DNA of 64,000 nt from Bolinopsis microptera (taxonomy: Eukaryota; Ctenophora; Tentaculata; Lobata; Bolinopsidae). The position numbers and the translations under genes are program-made. The stretch is taken from the NCBI RefSeq assembly GCF_026151205.1, contig NC_087076.1, positions 19,649,919 to 19,713,918 of the forward strand. The letters run 5' to 3'. Of the stretch, positions 1-14,391 are shown piece by piece; position 1 is the first letter of the stretch; each line of letters begins with the position of its first letter. Below the pieces are notes generated by a model. That model had not been told where the DNA came from. It saw only the letters and a list, made by a program, of their open reading frames with translations, and searched no databases.

Positions 1-23
1 GCGTGATCATGATGTAATACAGC

Positions 24-994
24 CACAGTGGTCCGCGAAGGGGGGTCAGGCTATAATAGACCCCTTCTAGGTCATTTTGTTGTCTCAGGAGATGTTTCCT
101 GGAGTATTTTCGCCCAAAAAGACGTTTAAAAGCACTTAGAAGACCTCAAAATATACCAGAAGGGCTGAAAATGAGAAATCAAAAGATTTATTTTTTCCAA
201 AAATACCCTGAAAATTTTAGAATTTGGCCGCTAAATTTGTTTAGAAGGCCTGACTCAAAATTCTACTCCACAACTTAAGGTCCTCAGGCAATTCTACGTT
301 GATTCTGAAAATTTCATTAAAAAATATTGAAACCCTATTGAGTTATATTATTTTGAGCGACATCAGTTTCGCGAATGTCGCGAACTGAGATATGGGCAAT
401 TTTGTTCATTTTTTGCCATTATTTGAACACAGAATCCACAGTTAGGTAGATATTGAGCTGATATTCATAGAGAATGTGCAGTATAGGCTTACCTAACATA
501 TAAAATTTGTCTCATCCAAAAATATTGATAATTGGCCAAATTATGGGCTAAAATCTATAAAAATCTATCAAAATTGGCGCGTATGCCCAAATATGGTCAT
601 ATAGTATTTTGCTCATAACTCAGTTAATTTTTATCAAATTTTGATAAAACTTTATATTTGTGTTCAGGAGACTAGAAGCTACAAGTAAAGTACCCCAAAG
701 CATGGTTTTGAGCTTGTTAAGGTGATTTTGCATAATTGGGATAATTGGGACCAAATATGGGCGTGGCTGATTTTAAAAAAAGTCCCAGCTTGTCCCAGGT
801 TGATTTTTTTATGGCTAGTTAGATAATTATCTGAACTTTAGGATGCCATAGGTGGTTTAGGTGCACTCGAGCGCACTACCTAACATTTTTTTATTTTAAA
901 ACCAAAATTTTAGTTAAAAAGTGGGTCTAAAATTTGGGGGTAAATGAAAAATCAACCAAAATAGATATCTGTCATAGCCTGGTGGACCACTGTG
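24..994. mobile_element. Non-autonomous DNA transposon with CACAGTG ends (Transib-like)
   Basis: The ends are inverted: CACAGTGGTCC at 24-34 and its reverse complement at 984-994. A second shared block, AGGCTAT, lies just inside each end, offset by about 12 bp on the left. The element is flanked by a 5-bp direct repeat ACAGC (19-23 and 995-999). The interior is AT-rich and has no long open frame, so it cannot encode its own transposase. A terminal CACAGTG with a 5-bp target duplication is what Transib/ProtoRAG elements have; a hAT reading (CAGTGG start, 8-bp duplication) does not give matching flanks. Confidence 0.6.
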
Positions 995-1208
995 ACAGCT
1001 CTACCTCAACATTATACTTGCGTTAAATACAGTTTGCTGCTACCTTGTAGTTAGCCTTTGCGTGAGTACTTGTACATTACTATACAAGTACACTATGTAG
1101 GATGCAATGAATTTGACCCGATCTCAGGAGAAAATTCGTGAGTTTGATAAAAAGTAAAAAGACTCTGTCATACTGGCTTCTCTATGCAGTTGACCTCGTT
1201 CGACGGCA

Positions 1209-1210
<2 letters not shown>

Positions 1211-1272
<62 letters not shown>

Positions 1273-1298
1273 TCTCTCTCTCCCCCTGTCTCTCTCTA
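1211..1298. repeat. (TC)n microsatellite
   Basis: About 88 bp of TC dinucleotides with a few interruptions, ending in a small AG/CT palindrome at 1291-1308. Confidence 0.95.
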
Positions 1299-1309
1299 GA
1301 GAGAGAGAT

Positions 1310-4300
1310 GTAAGCCAGGAGTGATTGGAGAACGTGCTTGATTTTGTTGTCTAAAAGTGATCCTTGCCGAACTTACATAAAGTAACATAACGTGAACATA
1401 ATATTTTCGGATATTATTTCCCCGAAAAGTCGTGGACACTGGTAACCAATAATTTTCCGCAAGGGTTACCAGAGTAGTACGAGGACGAACTGCGAGTCGC
1501 CTCAGACTGGCTGGCGCGGCGGGAAGTTTCAAAACAAATAACTTTGGCGCACTATATATTATTACACACTATATTGTATCATGTGCACGTATCACATTAC
1601 ACATCTTCCAATCAGAACCGGAAAAAATTATTACAAATAATACCTTGGTTTCGTTTCGTGCCCCGCGTTCCCTCCGCTAAAGCGTCGGGAATTATAACCT
1701 TCGTGGTTCTATTTTGAGAGGTATAACTGTATAATAAAGCTATAAAGTGATTATTATCGCGTTAAATGGCACCAAATAGTCAGCTTTTGACAATAAAAGC
1801 AGCACAATTATTATTAAACAAATTATGCATTCTTATTAAAAACACAACATCTACTACCATCCGATTTCATTAAATTATATCAGATGTTCACTCAAAGAAA
1901 TCGCATTTTAACTAACTACAGCAGCTAAAGCTAGCACTCGGACATCCTAATTATCATAATCGTACCTTATAAAGAGGTAAAGTATGAGAAGCATACAGTT
2001 ACATGGATCTGTCAATATCAAAAGTCAAAACCTCAGAAGGAGAATAGAGGAAACCGAGCATTTCTATTTATGACAAGCAGCAGTAGTTCTCTTTTAAATC
2101 TTGGTGTAAGGGTGTTAGCTGGTGGAAGTGTTCAGTAATAAATGGCAGTGAAGTGTAGCTGGATTATGAACTAACACATTCTTAGTGGTGGTTGAATCTC
2201 AGATGCAAATGAATTTACCGCTGATTTCCACATGGCGCTGGCACTGAGAGTTACTAGTCGAAGTAAAATCATGATTTTTAACCATGAGTGTTAATTGTAT
2301 TGATGAGTTTTAGGCTCATCTATCGCGAAAATGATTTCGCCTTTACTAGCAATGCAACAAATAATTAGCCATAAGCATTGAAGAGAAACAAACAACTCTT
2401 GATAAAATATGCTTCAAAAATGTAACCCTGTCAATCCTGACTTCAACCGTCGTCCATAATATTCCGCTCGGTAGACTGTCAAAAATTTGATTATTTAAAG
2501 CAATTTAAGGTGATTTAAGGTAATTAAGTAGGATTGAGACTTTAAACATTTGTATCTAGGTACTTATTATAATTTAACAGAATATCGTTCAAAGCAAAAG
2601 CAAATTACCCACAGCAATCCTAGGTCTCCTTATAATTAAAATTATAGATTCGGTACGTTGTCAAACCGTACCTTATATATTATAGTCTGATGCCCTAAAT
2701 TTGTGTTATCCTGTTAATTAAAACACAGGCACAACAAGCAACTTTAATAGTTAACTGTGATGAGTAATATTTTATCTCAAATTAAAGAGCCAGCTTTGTA
2801 ATGTTATAATTATCATGGTGTTCAAAATGGATAGTATTAGAACGCAGCTGAAATTTGGACACATTCGCAGTGACGGTAGAAATTTATAATGACACGCGAT
2901 CTCGGATGAAAAAATTACGACCATTTTTCCACCTGGTGCTGGGCGAAGAGAAATGTAAGATGATTCGCCACGTATGTAACTAATACAGAAGTAATATAGA
3001 AGTATAGAAAGATTGAACAGCAACCGTTAATGAGGTCATGATCCATTTGATCCATTCTGCTAATTATTTTACGTGTCGCTCCGTTTAGTCCGTTAAAATC
3101 CTGAACAATTAATGAACGTTTCCCCAGATAAATTTACTTAAGAATGTAATCCTGATTATATAGATATTAACTCCTGCCTGAGAGAATGCCTAACTCCTTT
3201 GAGAATATATTATAATGTAGTTTGAATATTTATAGTTTAAAATGTCTCTATATGGTATTGGTTGAAACTACTTATGACTTACTCCCAGGATAAATCCAGC
3301 AACTTCCGGTTTCAGTAGCTGCCCCCTTTTAACAGGGCCAGCTGATATCACAACTTAAAGAACGTTTAGATATTGTCCTAGCTTATGATAAAAGAATGCT
3401 ACAAATCAACAGTTTTGAGAAATCACATTGTGAAGAAGCGTTTTCGAATCCGCGTACCTTGGCATGTCTTTAGATTAAAATAAGAAATAAGATTTACGAT
3501 CTAAAACAGTAAAACAATTTAATGAATCTAACACAAAAATATAAAAACTGACGATTTCTGATTTCACACTCCAACACACCCTAACCAGCCCTAAAACACA
3601 GCCCTACGATGATTTTAATCTAATTTATGATTTAAATCTTTACGAAATTGCCAGACCCAGACCACCAAGCGAGAAGTAACGAACAACCTACTTGGGAAGG
3701 CTATAGTGGCAATGCATTAGTTTAATCAGGATGAGGAGGTTACAAGTTAAAAGCAGTAGTTATCCAGAAATAACTATCCGGTAGTTAGGTTGCTGTGCGC
3801 TACTCATTCTGATCATTTGTACTCTAAATATTCTACTTTTCTACTATATATTTAAGTACTTATGATCGAATTTATATGGGATAATGGCATTTGTATAAGG
3901 GCTAAGAGGAATAGCTCAGTGCAAAGTAGACAGACAAACGAGGTGAAAGTTGCAAATGAAAGGCAACATAATGGGCATTGCAACAATAAATTGGCTGAAC
4001 AACCAAGAAATCTTGCATTAAATCTGGTGCTACATACTTCAATACAAATTAAAATGCTACTTTAAAATCTGCACTTAGTTAGATGGTGTACTGCTGCTGT
4101 AGGTGCCTATAGCTATACGATTTCACCATTTAAAGCTGCTGCTACTGTAGAGTGTACCAGGGTTTCCTTTACACCATAGTATATATTAGGATATTACCAT
4201 TTATATATGTTCAAGATATTACCATTATTAGGATATTATCACTATTGTAATCTAATACGTTATAATATGTACTACAGAATGTTATTCAAAGTGAGTTTCA

Positions 4301-4470
4301 TAATTCTTAATTCTTAAATCCTTACACCACCACTTGAAGACTTATCCCTTATGTGTTTAAAAGCAGCTAAAACTACGACAAAATTAAACAATAAACGTCC
4401 TCTAATTAGTAAATATAGCTATATTCAGCTCAATAGAGTTATCAGTAATGATCAACTTAATAACACCAGA
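1310..4470. other. AT-rich stretch without recognised genes
   Basis: No open frame here resembles a known protein and I see no convincing exon. A slightly GC-richer patch at 1300-1530 has an open minus frame of 78 codons that I do not recognise. The rest is ordinary AT-rich spacer or intron-like sequence. Confidence 0.5.
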
Positions 4471-4498
4471 ATGTGTGTGTGTCTGTGTGTCTGTGTGT
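4471..4498. repeat. Short TG-rich microsatellite
   Basis: TGTGTGTGTCTG-type repeats, about 28 bp. Confidence 0.85.
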
Positions 4499-4740
4499 AA
4501 TTTCCGAACGGTTATACAAAAAAAACGGTAATAGTTACGGGACTGGTTTTTTCGGTATAGTGCTGACAAAACTCTGACGAAGCCCATAAGCAAATTTTAT
4601 AAAAATCGGCCGGTGGTAAGTGGTTTAATTGATGATTTTGTTCCAGAAATGTGACATAAATGGATGGGAGAGAGAACGAGCTAGGAGGATAACATGTACC
4701 GTAATTAGTTTAGCCCCACGTAATACTAAAAGCTTAGAGC

Positions 4741-4903
4741 TCACTCTTGCGGCCGCTTTGTTTCAACTGTAGGGAGATTTCATACTTTCATAAGACAGCG
4801 TTATGCGTGATATCAAATATATGATGCGGTTGTATACTTTTACATTGCAACTGTGACAGTAAAGTCCCGGCCGAAGGCACGGGTTACACTAGTACTATAA
4901 TAC
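4741..4903 (-). repeat. Dispersed repeat B, copy 1
   Basis: The reverse complement of this stretch aligns over about 150 bp with 14392-14545. The shared core reads CTAGTGTAACCCGTGCC, followed by CGGCCGGGACTT and a moderately conserved body. The sequence next to CTAGT is AT-rich in both copies, which suggests that the CTAGTGTAACCCGTG side is one end of the element. Class unknown. Confidence 0.7.
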
Positions 4904-6774
<1,871 letters not shown>

Positions 6775-6902
6775 AATTTGTCCCATTTGCCATTTATATA
6801 TTATTCTCTTTTCCCAGCAAGCAAATTGAATCAACTGAACAGACCAACTAAAGGTATCGTGCTATTGCGGTGCGGCAATACCTCGATCGCTGAATGACAA
6901 AT

Positions 6903-7016
6903 CAATATAGTACAATATCCAATATAATACAAATTTACCCAATAATATAATATTATATAACATTCAATATAGTATAATATCATAACATTCAATATAATAT
7001 AATATAATATACAAGC
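6903..7016. repeat. AATATA-rich low-complexity tract
   Basis: Irregular repeats of CAATATA and AATATAAT-like words. Confidence 0.75.
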
Positions 7017-8922
7017 CGATGTAAAAGCTCAGAATACCGATTATCTTACACTCTTTAAATACTAATTGTTAAAATTTTAAAAACACCAGGTGGAACTCGC
7101 TAAATTTTCAACGAATACGTCAAGATCACGAAGGAGACTAACAACAGGTCATGTGACGAGTCACTATTACAAATCACGTGACTTAATTGTCGTGAATGGT
7201 AATGTCCTACTCCGAGGCCGCACTCAAAACTTTTATCTATGATAACTTGATAAAATTATGGCTCTATGGACAGCATAACTATAACGCATTAAGGCACATT
7301 AAATATGATCCCGTCTGAATGCCATGGTGCAAATACGAGCCGCGAACTACTATGATAAATTAGATACGGTGTAGTAGGGAGATGTAGAATTAGTTTATGG
7401 CTTTATAGTTTAAAAGCCATTATAAGATTTACTCCATGTTCGTTGAAATTAATAAGAACAACGTATGTGACCTGGCAGTTATACCTCAAATCATGTATTT
7501 CTCAGTAATAGCTCGTGATATTGTGACGATAAAACTATCACGGTCCCCTGAGTAAAGGAGTAACAAACAGCCCCTTGCTAAAGCTTTTAAGGAACAAGCG
7601 ATATCCTCATCAAAAACACTATGATAAGATAGTTTTTAAGACTCATTTTTTCATTAAAATTCCGAGTTGAGATATATTCAAGGAACTGCTAAATAGCGGG
7701 CTACCTCCGCAGTCCGCACCAGATGTTCTAACAAGATAGCAATGCTGTACTAAATCATTTGCACAATCTTCTGCTCTATTCACTCCGTCACGCCTCGCCC
7801 AAATTGAATCGAGAATATTCTACCCCAAATGACGTTCAAATATAATTCTGAGTAACGATTTTTATTCAACAGACGGCCTTCGTACGTGAAATCACCTCTC
7901 TTGAAACTATGGTAAACGATGATGAACGTGACGTTGGGTGGTAATTCTTGAATCAGTCAAGATCCTCAATTCACTTGGCCTGTTGAGGAGCGGAAATTTG
8001 AATTGTAAATTGGTGATTCAATATTGCATAGGACAGACATTAGATACTGATTGGTATATTAAATGTTTACTATATTATTATTATAATGTTGAAATGTAGT
8101 AGTAAATTCAAGTTACAGCATAATATAATCTTTAGTTTTACTATATATAATGTTTAACTACAAAGTGCAGATCCATTTAAAATTTTGCTATCGTTTACTT
8201 TAATTTTCGTCGACCCCACTGGTACTTATGGAGATGAAGGGATCTTAGATTAACAATATTAAATTAAGTCTCAAGAAAAATAAAACGGTCACTGCTGAAT
8301 TAGGGGATTCTAATGAATTTGATCCCTTAAAATACTTTTAAATGGCTCCAGATTTATTGGTAATTTCCACTTCCAGACCACAGCGACTACTTAAATGGTC
8401 ATGGGCTTTGAAAGTGATTTTATGCAGTCTAGTATTTACGTCAGAAACTTCCATGCTTCCGTCAATTCCCATTATTTACCATGAGAAACCTGGTTGGTAG
8501 TAGAAAATATTATGTTTTAAGAAGTGCTACCCGAGTCAAAGGGAGTTGGTCCAACGGCAGCGGCAGGTATTTTACCACTACTATAAACTAGAAGAATGAT
8601 CATACAGATTTTAAAATGTTGGTACATAAAATTTTGTTATAGTTGGGCAGTAGAATTCGGCATCTTGAGAAAAATAATACAAAACAGACAACCAAATTTG
8701 GGTAAACCTCTGTGAAGATTTATATGCGGTTAATAAGTTTAAATTTTGGTAAAAGCTTTTAACAGTGCAGCTTGTAATATCGCTTAGTACTTTAGTAGTA
8801 TAGTTTTACTAAGTGTAAAGCTAAGTTCAGGTTAACTTTACAATTAAAAGTTTAAAGAGCAAATTTAGTATTTAAGTCTGAAAAGTGAGATGATTTATCG
8901 ATACGGTGCAACAATATTGATA
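7017..8922. other. No recognised feature
   Basis: AT-rich DNA with no coding signal or repeat structure that I can support. Confidence 0.45.
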
Positions 8923-9160
8923 CAGTAAAACCTCTGAATATCGTCCCTCTCTATATCGGGTACCTAGATATACCGGCCCTTTTTCTTTCCCTTGCCATTA
9001 CGAGCGCACGCAATCATCCCGTACAGTAAAACCCGATATACCGCGGAATTTCGGGGAAAGAACACAGCTGCGGTAAATCGGGGTTTTGACTGTTCGCATT
9101 GTGTGCGTATAACGTTCCATGTGGGAGAAGGAAATGGTCTGGGTCACAGTAAATCGGGGT
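8923..9160. mobile_element. pogo/Tigger-like terminal sequences (relic)
   Basis: CAGTAAAACC, the typical start of pogo/Tigger inverted repeats, occurs directly after TA at 8921-8922 and again after TA at 9022-9023. The second starts a 69-bp imperfect hairpin (9024-9092) that closes with GGGGTTTTGACTG. A third related word (CAGTAAATCGGGG) begins at 9147. No transposase is present, so these look like nested ends of small non-autonomous copies. Confidence 0.5.
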
Positions 9161-10149
9161 TTGCACTTTGCAAAGCACTGCCACTAAGACTCGAGGCTTA
9201 AAATATAAAGTTTACAAAAGCTATCATGGAAACAGATCGAAACAGGTCGATTGTTCAAAAAATTCGGCTTCAACCCCAACTTCGCTTCAAACAATTGTGT
9301 AATAAAAACTACGCCACCCATTCAGACAAATGTTGTGCTACGGGCTGCAGGATTGTGAATGTCATATTATGTTTATAACAGAAGCATTGGACTATACTTT
9401 ATATTAGCGGGTAAGGTTCAGTAACCCAGTCACTAAGGGTGACGTACAATAGATGACGCTTTACTAACTTTTAAAACATATATAATTATGTATATTGTTG
9501 TTTCAGATTTAATTAATTTGATTGCTCCTCAGGCTCACGTGACCATGAGTTTCCATAGCAACTGGCCGGGATCAACTAATCGCGTGAATCAGGCGACTAA
9601 TCACATTGCTTACAATATTTGAACAACAATGTTATATAATCTAGTAGCAAAACGTCATCTATTGCACGTCATCCTTGTGACCAGCTGATAGAATCTTACT
9701 AGCTAATTATAAAATATTGTTCACTGCTTTTGCTATTTAAAATATAATTTGATGTTTATAATCTTGTGGCCGTGGGCTCGTCTTAACATTGTAGAAAACA
9801 ATTAACCAACACATGTCCGATCTCAGCTCACTGATCAGTGGTATTACGTTGGGGTCATCCTGTACGAGCACAATAATAAATATCTCAATATATTTTCCCC
9901 TTTAATATAGTCCTAATGGGCACCTTTCACGTGTCATAATACACGAGGGTGGCAGTGGCAAATTGAATTTATTGCTAGTCTATCAAATTTCGTTTGACAC
10001 TTTCGATCATTTCTATCTTTCTATGCACTTTGATAAAGGATGGTAGCTGTATGATATGACAATATTATCTTATTATATTGCGGTTGGTTGGTTGATCAAT
10101 GATCCTAGATAGACGGTACGTAATACCAAAAACATTATATTATCTATTT

Positions 10150-10498
10150 TTTAATATACAAGCTTCCATTCACGGGATAGCCAGTTACCTGGCAACACCT
10201 GCTCATGATGCTTCTCCAAGCTCACACAAGTGTCACTGTCAGCAAGGAGGAAGATATGAATGCATATAATCTGCACGAGGAGCCCATTACAGCTATCAAC
10301 AATTAATTTGTTTCCAAGGCCTAGGCCGTGTACCATTTTGTGCTAAGCAACACCATGGTTTGGTGATCGGTCGTTCCTTTTTGGTTATAATATGTTGAGA
10401 ACTGCCCCCCTGACGCGACGGGGATCGAACTCGCAATCCCTAGGATAGCAGCACAGTGACTTAAACTGGCGTTTTTACCAACTGCACTACTCGGCCGA
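10150..10498 (-). mobile_element. tRNA-derived SINE
   Basis: Read on the minus strand, the 5' head is tRNA-like: an A-box-like GAGTAGTGCAGTTGGT at about 10479-10494 and a B-box-like GAGTTCGATCC at about 10422-10432, with the spacing of an RNA polymerase III internal promoter. The head has no matched acceptor stem and runs into about 270 bp of unrelated body, so this is a SINE, not a tRNA gene. The body ends in a domain around 10160-10215 (GAAGCATCATGAGC, then GCCAGG...CTGGCTATCC) that recurs in four other insertions in this window. Confidence 0.75.
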
Positions 10499-10504
10499 CG
10501 TATA

Positions 10505-10622
10505 TTATCTGAAAAAAATATTTTATAATAATAATTATGTCACGAGAAACGATAAAATAACCCATAATATATTTACCTATAAATCTGTAGAATAGATACG
10601 ATTGTAACCTAACTGGATGATA
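10505..10622 (+). repeat. Direct repeat E, left copy
   Basis: About 115 bp, including AATATTTTATAATAA, GAGAAACGAT and GTAGAATAGATACGAT, repeated in the same orientation at 11633-11745 with scattered differences. The two copies flank the element at 10673-11452 and the hairpin cluster. Confidence 0.7.
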
Positions 10623-10672
10623 TTATTGGGCCGCTACCTAGACGGTACGTAATACTTTTAAAGTTTTAAACA

Positions 10673-11452
10673 TTATAAACCCCTCCGGGTCAGAATAAGA
10701 TTCTGATAATCCCGGCTCCCGCTAAATAGATTCTGATAATCCCGGCTCCCGCTGTTAGTTTTTTCCCACTGAATAAATAACCCCGGCACAGCTTCTATAA
10801 TCCCGCCCCGGTTATTTGGCTCAACTAGATTTGTTCTGTTTTGATATTACATGAGAATTTCAACCGTGCACTGTCACGTGTTTTGATGACGTGTATCACG
10901 TGACTAACTACTACGACGCGCATTGGTAAAAAATGTCACGTGACCTATGGCTTAACGTAAGAACTATTTAATACACTCGATCTACGTATCGGTCTAACTG
11001 CAGGCGCTGGCAAAACTCCAACACACTGCTTACATTACTTAAACTCTTACATTAATTGGACCAGTTCCAGAACTTGTCTCGACGGTTACATTTGATTTTG
11101 TCCGGTTAATTTTGTCGTGTTTGTTATAAGCCATGTATTATATTATATATAGTCGTCTACTTTGATGGACTTCATGACACGATATCATTATTAGCTCCAC
11201 CTTTTATCGCTTGCCAGGCTTAACTCGACGCCCCTTATCGATATTCATATTCATTCAACGTTCTGACTGAGGAATAATGTTTAGATATAACGCCAATTTC
11301 AAATGTCATAGTACCTTAGGTCCTTTACTTAGTTGTATTTATTTGGTAGTCCCCAATTCCATTTCATATTTTCCATACTGATCTCATATAGCTAGAATTA
11401 AGAGTAAAATGTCAAATTGCTGGTCCTAGCACTAACCCGGAGGGGTTTATAA
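10673..11452. mobile_element. 780-bp element with 18-bp terminal inverted repeats
   Basis: TTATAAACCCCTCCGGGT at 10673-10690 is repeated in perfect inversion at 11435-11452. Inside the left end are two tandem copies of a roughly 28-bp unit (GATTCTGATAATCCCGGC...), and an inverted pair AAATAACCCCGG/CCCCGGTTATTT at about 10776-10819. No coding capacity. I cannot define the target duplication or superfamily. Confidence 0.6.
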
Positions 11453-11482
11453 CACATAACACCGGCACGCTTAAGTTATATT

Positions 11483-11589
11483 AAAATAACCCCTCGTGCT
11501 AAAGCACGTCGGGGTTATTTTCATAATAATCCCTCGTGCTTCGCACTCGAAATTATTATAAATTTTTCCCGCGCGTCGCGGGAAAAATT
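11483..11589. repeat. Three consecutive hairpins
   Basis: Hairpin 1 (11483-11521) pairs AAAATAACCCC with GGGGTTATTTT around CGTGC/GCACG. Hairpin 2 (11523-11559) pairs ATAATAAT with ATTATTAT around TGC/GCA. Hairpin 3 (11561-11589) has a perfect 13-bp stem, AATTTTTCCCGCG against CGCGGGAAAAATT, with a 3-nt loop. They are separated by one or two bases. Confidence 0.8.
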
Positions 11590-11632
11590 GAAATATAATC
11601 CCTGCGCTTGCCAAGGTTATGTGTGTTATAAT

Positions 11633-11745
11633 ATCTGAACAATATTTTATAATAATTATGTCATGAGAAACGATGGAATTAACCATATTAACCTGTATGC
11701 CTGCGCCTGTAGAATGGATACGATTTTAACCCAACACATGACCGA
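11633..11745 (+). repeat. Direct repeat E, right copy
   Basis: Partner of 10505-10622, same orientation. Confidence 0.7.
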
Positions 11746-12303
11746 AAAACATTAGTTTTTGTGTGTCGAAAATGTCAGGACGCTATAGAAATTAGAAATG
11801 TGAGTAACTGTATCGAAGTCGAAGTGATTAAAAGGCCACAAGAACCAACCATGATCGTTCTGTTAAAAATAAATCAAACCAACCGACTAGATTGGAGAAA
11901 TGAATGATCTTAATGAAACGACGAAAAAAATCTGCACATTATATGAAAAGCAACAGCTTGAAAATGTAAGCTGAATTGTTCCTACCGACTTTGTAAGGAA
12001 CTGAGAAGAAAGACAATGCACTTCTTCAAGTTCTTTTGTCCCAACTCTAAGAGAAATACATAACAGTAGAGAAATTTATTTTTGCGTGTGGTGTCGAGAC
12101 AGAACGAGCTTATAAATAATAATAAAAGTAAGCGTCGAAATTAAAATCGAACAGGGAGAAAAACAAAACAGATTGATTAAAGAGGACTAATGGAAAGAAA
12201 ATAATAAATTAAGATCTTTAGATGAGATTAGAAAAAGGATGTAAATTTGAGGTGCATCAGATTTATATGATAATAGTCGTTATATTTTGAATTAGATAGA
12301 GAG

Positions 12304-12350
12304 GGACTTAAGAGACTTAAGAAGGACTTAAGAGACTTAAGAGACTTAAA
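12304..12350. repeat. Short tandem repeat (about 10 bp unit)
   Basis: Units close to GAGACTTAA/GGACTTAA, about five copies. Confidence 0.85.
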
Positions 12351-12420
12351 AACGGTCATTATATGCTTAGATGCTCATTCTGTGGATCTTCATTAAATTT
12401 TAACATCGCACAGTGAGACA

Positions 12421-12492
12421 ATAAGAAAATCGATTAAATAAAAGCATTAAAATTTATAAATTTTAATGCATTTATTTAATCGATTTTCTTAT
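12421..12492. repeat. 72-bp near-perfect palindrome
   Basis: Each arm is 36 bp and there is no spacer. The arms begin and end ATAAGAAAATCGATTAAATA/TATTTAATCGATTTTCTTAT and differ at one position. The centre is AAAATTTATAAATTTT. Confidence 0.95.
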
Positions 12493-12692
12493 AGATAAGA
12501 ATGATGATCAGCCGTTTGATTCTTTAAGGAACTCACGTGGACGGGTTTTAGAGAAGGTAGCCAATATAATGCGTGAGATGTCGCAATGCTCTTGTTGCCT
12601 GGTTTCGCTTCAAAAGAATGTACCTATACTGTCTTTTTACCGCCAGGTGTAATGGAAGCTGGATTATTAATGGTTTTTAATTATAATATAGT

Positions 12693-12810
12693 TTTAAACT
12701 AATTACAACACTACAAATCTATTACATTTATTGACAAAATTATGTAATGTAATGCGATGGAGGTTCTTTAAGCAGGCAATTCCAGTCCAAACCCTGGAAA
12801 CATGACATAA
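12693..12810 (+). mobile_element. SINE-like repeat C, copy 1
   Basis: Shares about 110 bp with 43028-43136 (ACTAATTACAACACTACAAA, then TTATGTAATGTAA) and a 3' domain TTTAAGCAGGCAATTCCAGTCC that matches the 3' domain of the tRNA-derived SINE at 10.2 kb. Confidence 0.65.
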
Positions 12811-14391
12811 AGGATTTGTTTTACTTGTTGCATGAAAAGCACTAATAGATGGTTGTGATTCGAATACAAACGATAATTCGGGCCCTTAAAAGCCTCCCTA
12901 CTGGTTAACCAAGTGTTCAGTGATAAAATGGAGAAAAGCGGATTCAGTTTTCAAATCGCCTTTTGTTACAAAACTCACTAAGGTGTTATTTAAGCTCGGT
13001 AACATACGTACCAACATAACCTATTTCAACAGCAGCACATGTTAAGGCTTTAAGCTTTTAAAGGAGGCGCACAAAGTTCTTGAATAAAATGACTTCAGCG
13101 GTTCCTCTAGCAATAAACTAATAAACAACACCCTGATAATATAACAGGAGTTGCTGCTTTTAAAACGAGTCACTACTGCACTGGACCATCCTGAAATATA
13201 AAATGGATTTTTAAAGGCTGCAACGTTCCTTTAGCGTTAGACAAATTTCAACAGCCATGGCAAATCTGTAAACAGTTCGTCATTTACTTTATTTTATTTT
13301 ATTAAAATTTACCTACAGGCCTTTATTTGGCCTAATCATTAACGTTACTCGAATCTTTGTTTACCACTCCGAACAGTTTTCAAGTTATTCAACCACCCTA
13401 AGACTTCATAACTGGGTAAATATGCGGTCTTTAAATCTCAATGGTATTATGAATCTAGAGACTAGAGGAACCTTAACTACCAATGCTATAGAATAGCTCC
13501 TGGCAATATCGTTTTTATTTGAAAATCGAAGCTATTAAAATCCTACAAATGTCCCAACGCAGTATGCAACACGTGACAGTCGACTTCCTCCAATGCCTTC
13601 AAAGAGCATTCAAATGAGTGAGCTCATGAATATTTGAGTCTTGTTAAAGCGTCTGAAAGTACATAATATAAACATGTCCTATTAAAATGTTGTAACCGGC
13701 GCGTTGGTACCTACGTCTACTTTGCTGAACAAACAAGTTTACTTTGTCACACAATCTTAATGATATCTGAACATGTGTGAAATTGAACAAATAATGATAT
13801 CCCAGCTTAAACCCCTTATATGTTACATCATGGTATGTAGTGGGGACCTAATGAGCTAATGCATCCGGCATTGGTGTACAAGGAATTACTAAATAAGGAA
13901 CTATTTTTGTAGGTCTAAATATTTCAAGGATAAAGCAATCAAATGAAGAACTACAGTAACACTCAAATAATCAAACATGATCAAATCACGTCGAACCATA
14001 TTATATTACCAAGCAACAGAACAAAAAATGGGGGAGAGATATAGAGAGAGAGAGCGAAAGTGAGAGAGAGACAAAATAATATTGCACAACACTTGACTAT
14101 CAATCTAAGAATATCTGCCCATTGAGCCATTGACCACGTTGCTAATTCAATAAATTCCACCACCTTGACTCTATCCAGAACCACTAAATAAAAACTCCAA
14201 TAAATACGGGGCATTTCTATGAAGTTGACAATTCAGCAAATTACCAGCACCAAAGCTGTCCGTGCCATTCTAGCTGATGTATATAATATATTGGTAGTTG
14301 GTTATTTGGGCAGCTTTGAACGTGCGTCAAACCGGACCACGTGACAACAGAATTTACTTTAAGTTGCACAATGAGAGCCTTTCTTTGTTAT
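12811..14391. other. No recognised feature
   Basis: AT-rich DNA with a short AG-rich stretch at 14043-14071. No supportable exon. Confidence 0.45.

Larger units (their letters stand above)
10105..10656. repeat. Direct repeat pair around the SINE region
   Basis: AGACGGTACGTAATAC, preceded by a CCTA-like word, occurs at 10112-10127 and again at 10640-10655. The pair brackets the tRNA-derived SINE and about 140 bp upstream of it. It is too far from the SINE ends to be a simple target duplication. Confidence 0.6.

Noticed and set aside
10400-10498. tRNA gene
   Set aside because: A and B boxes are present, but the acceptor stem is not paired and the sequence runs straight into a repeat body shared with other loci, so it is a SINE head.
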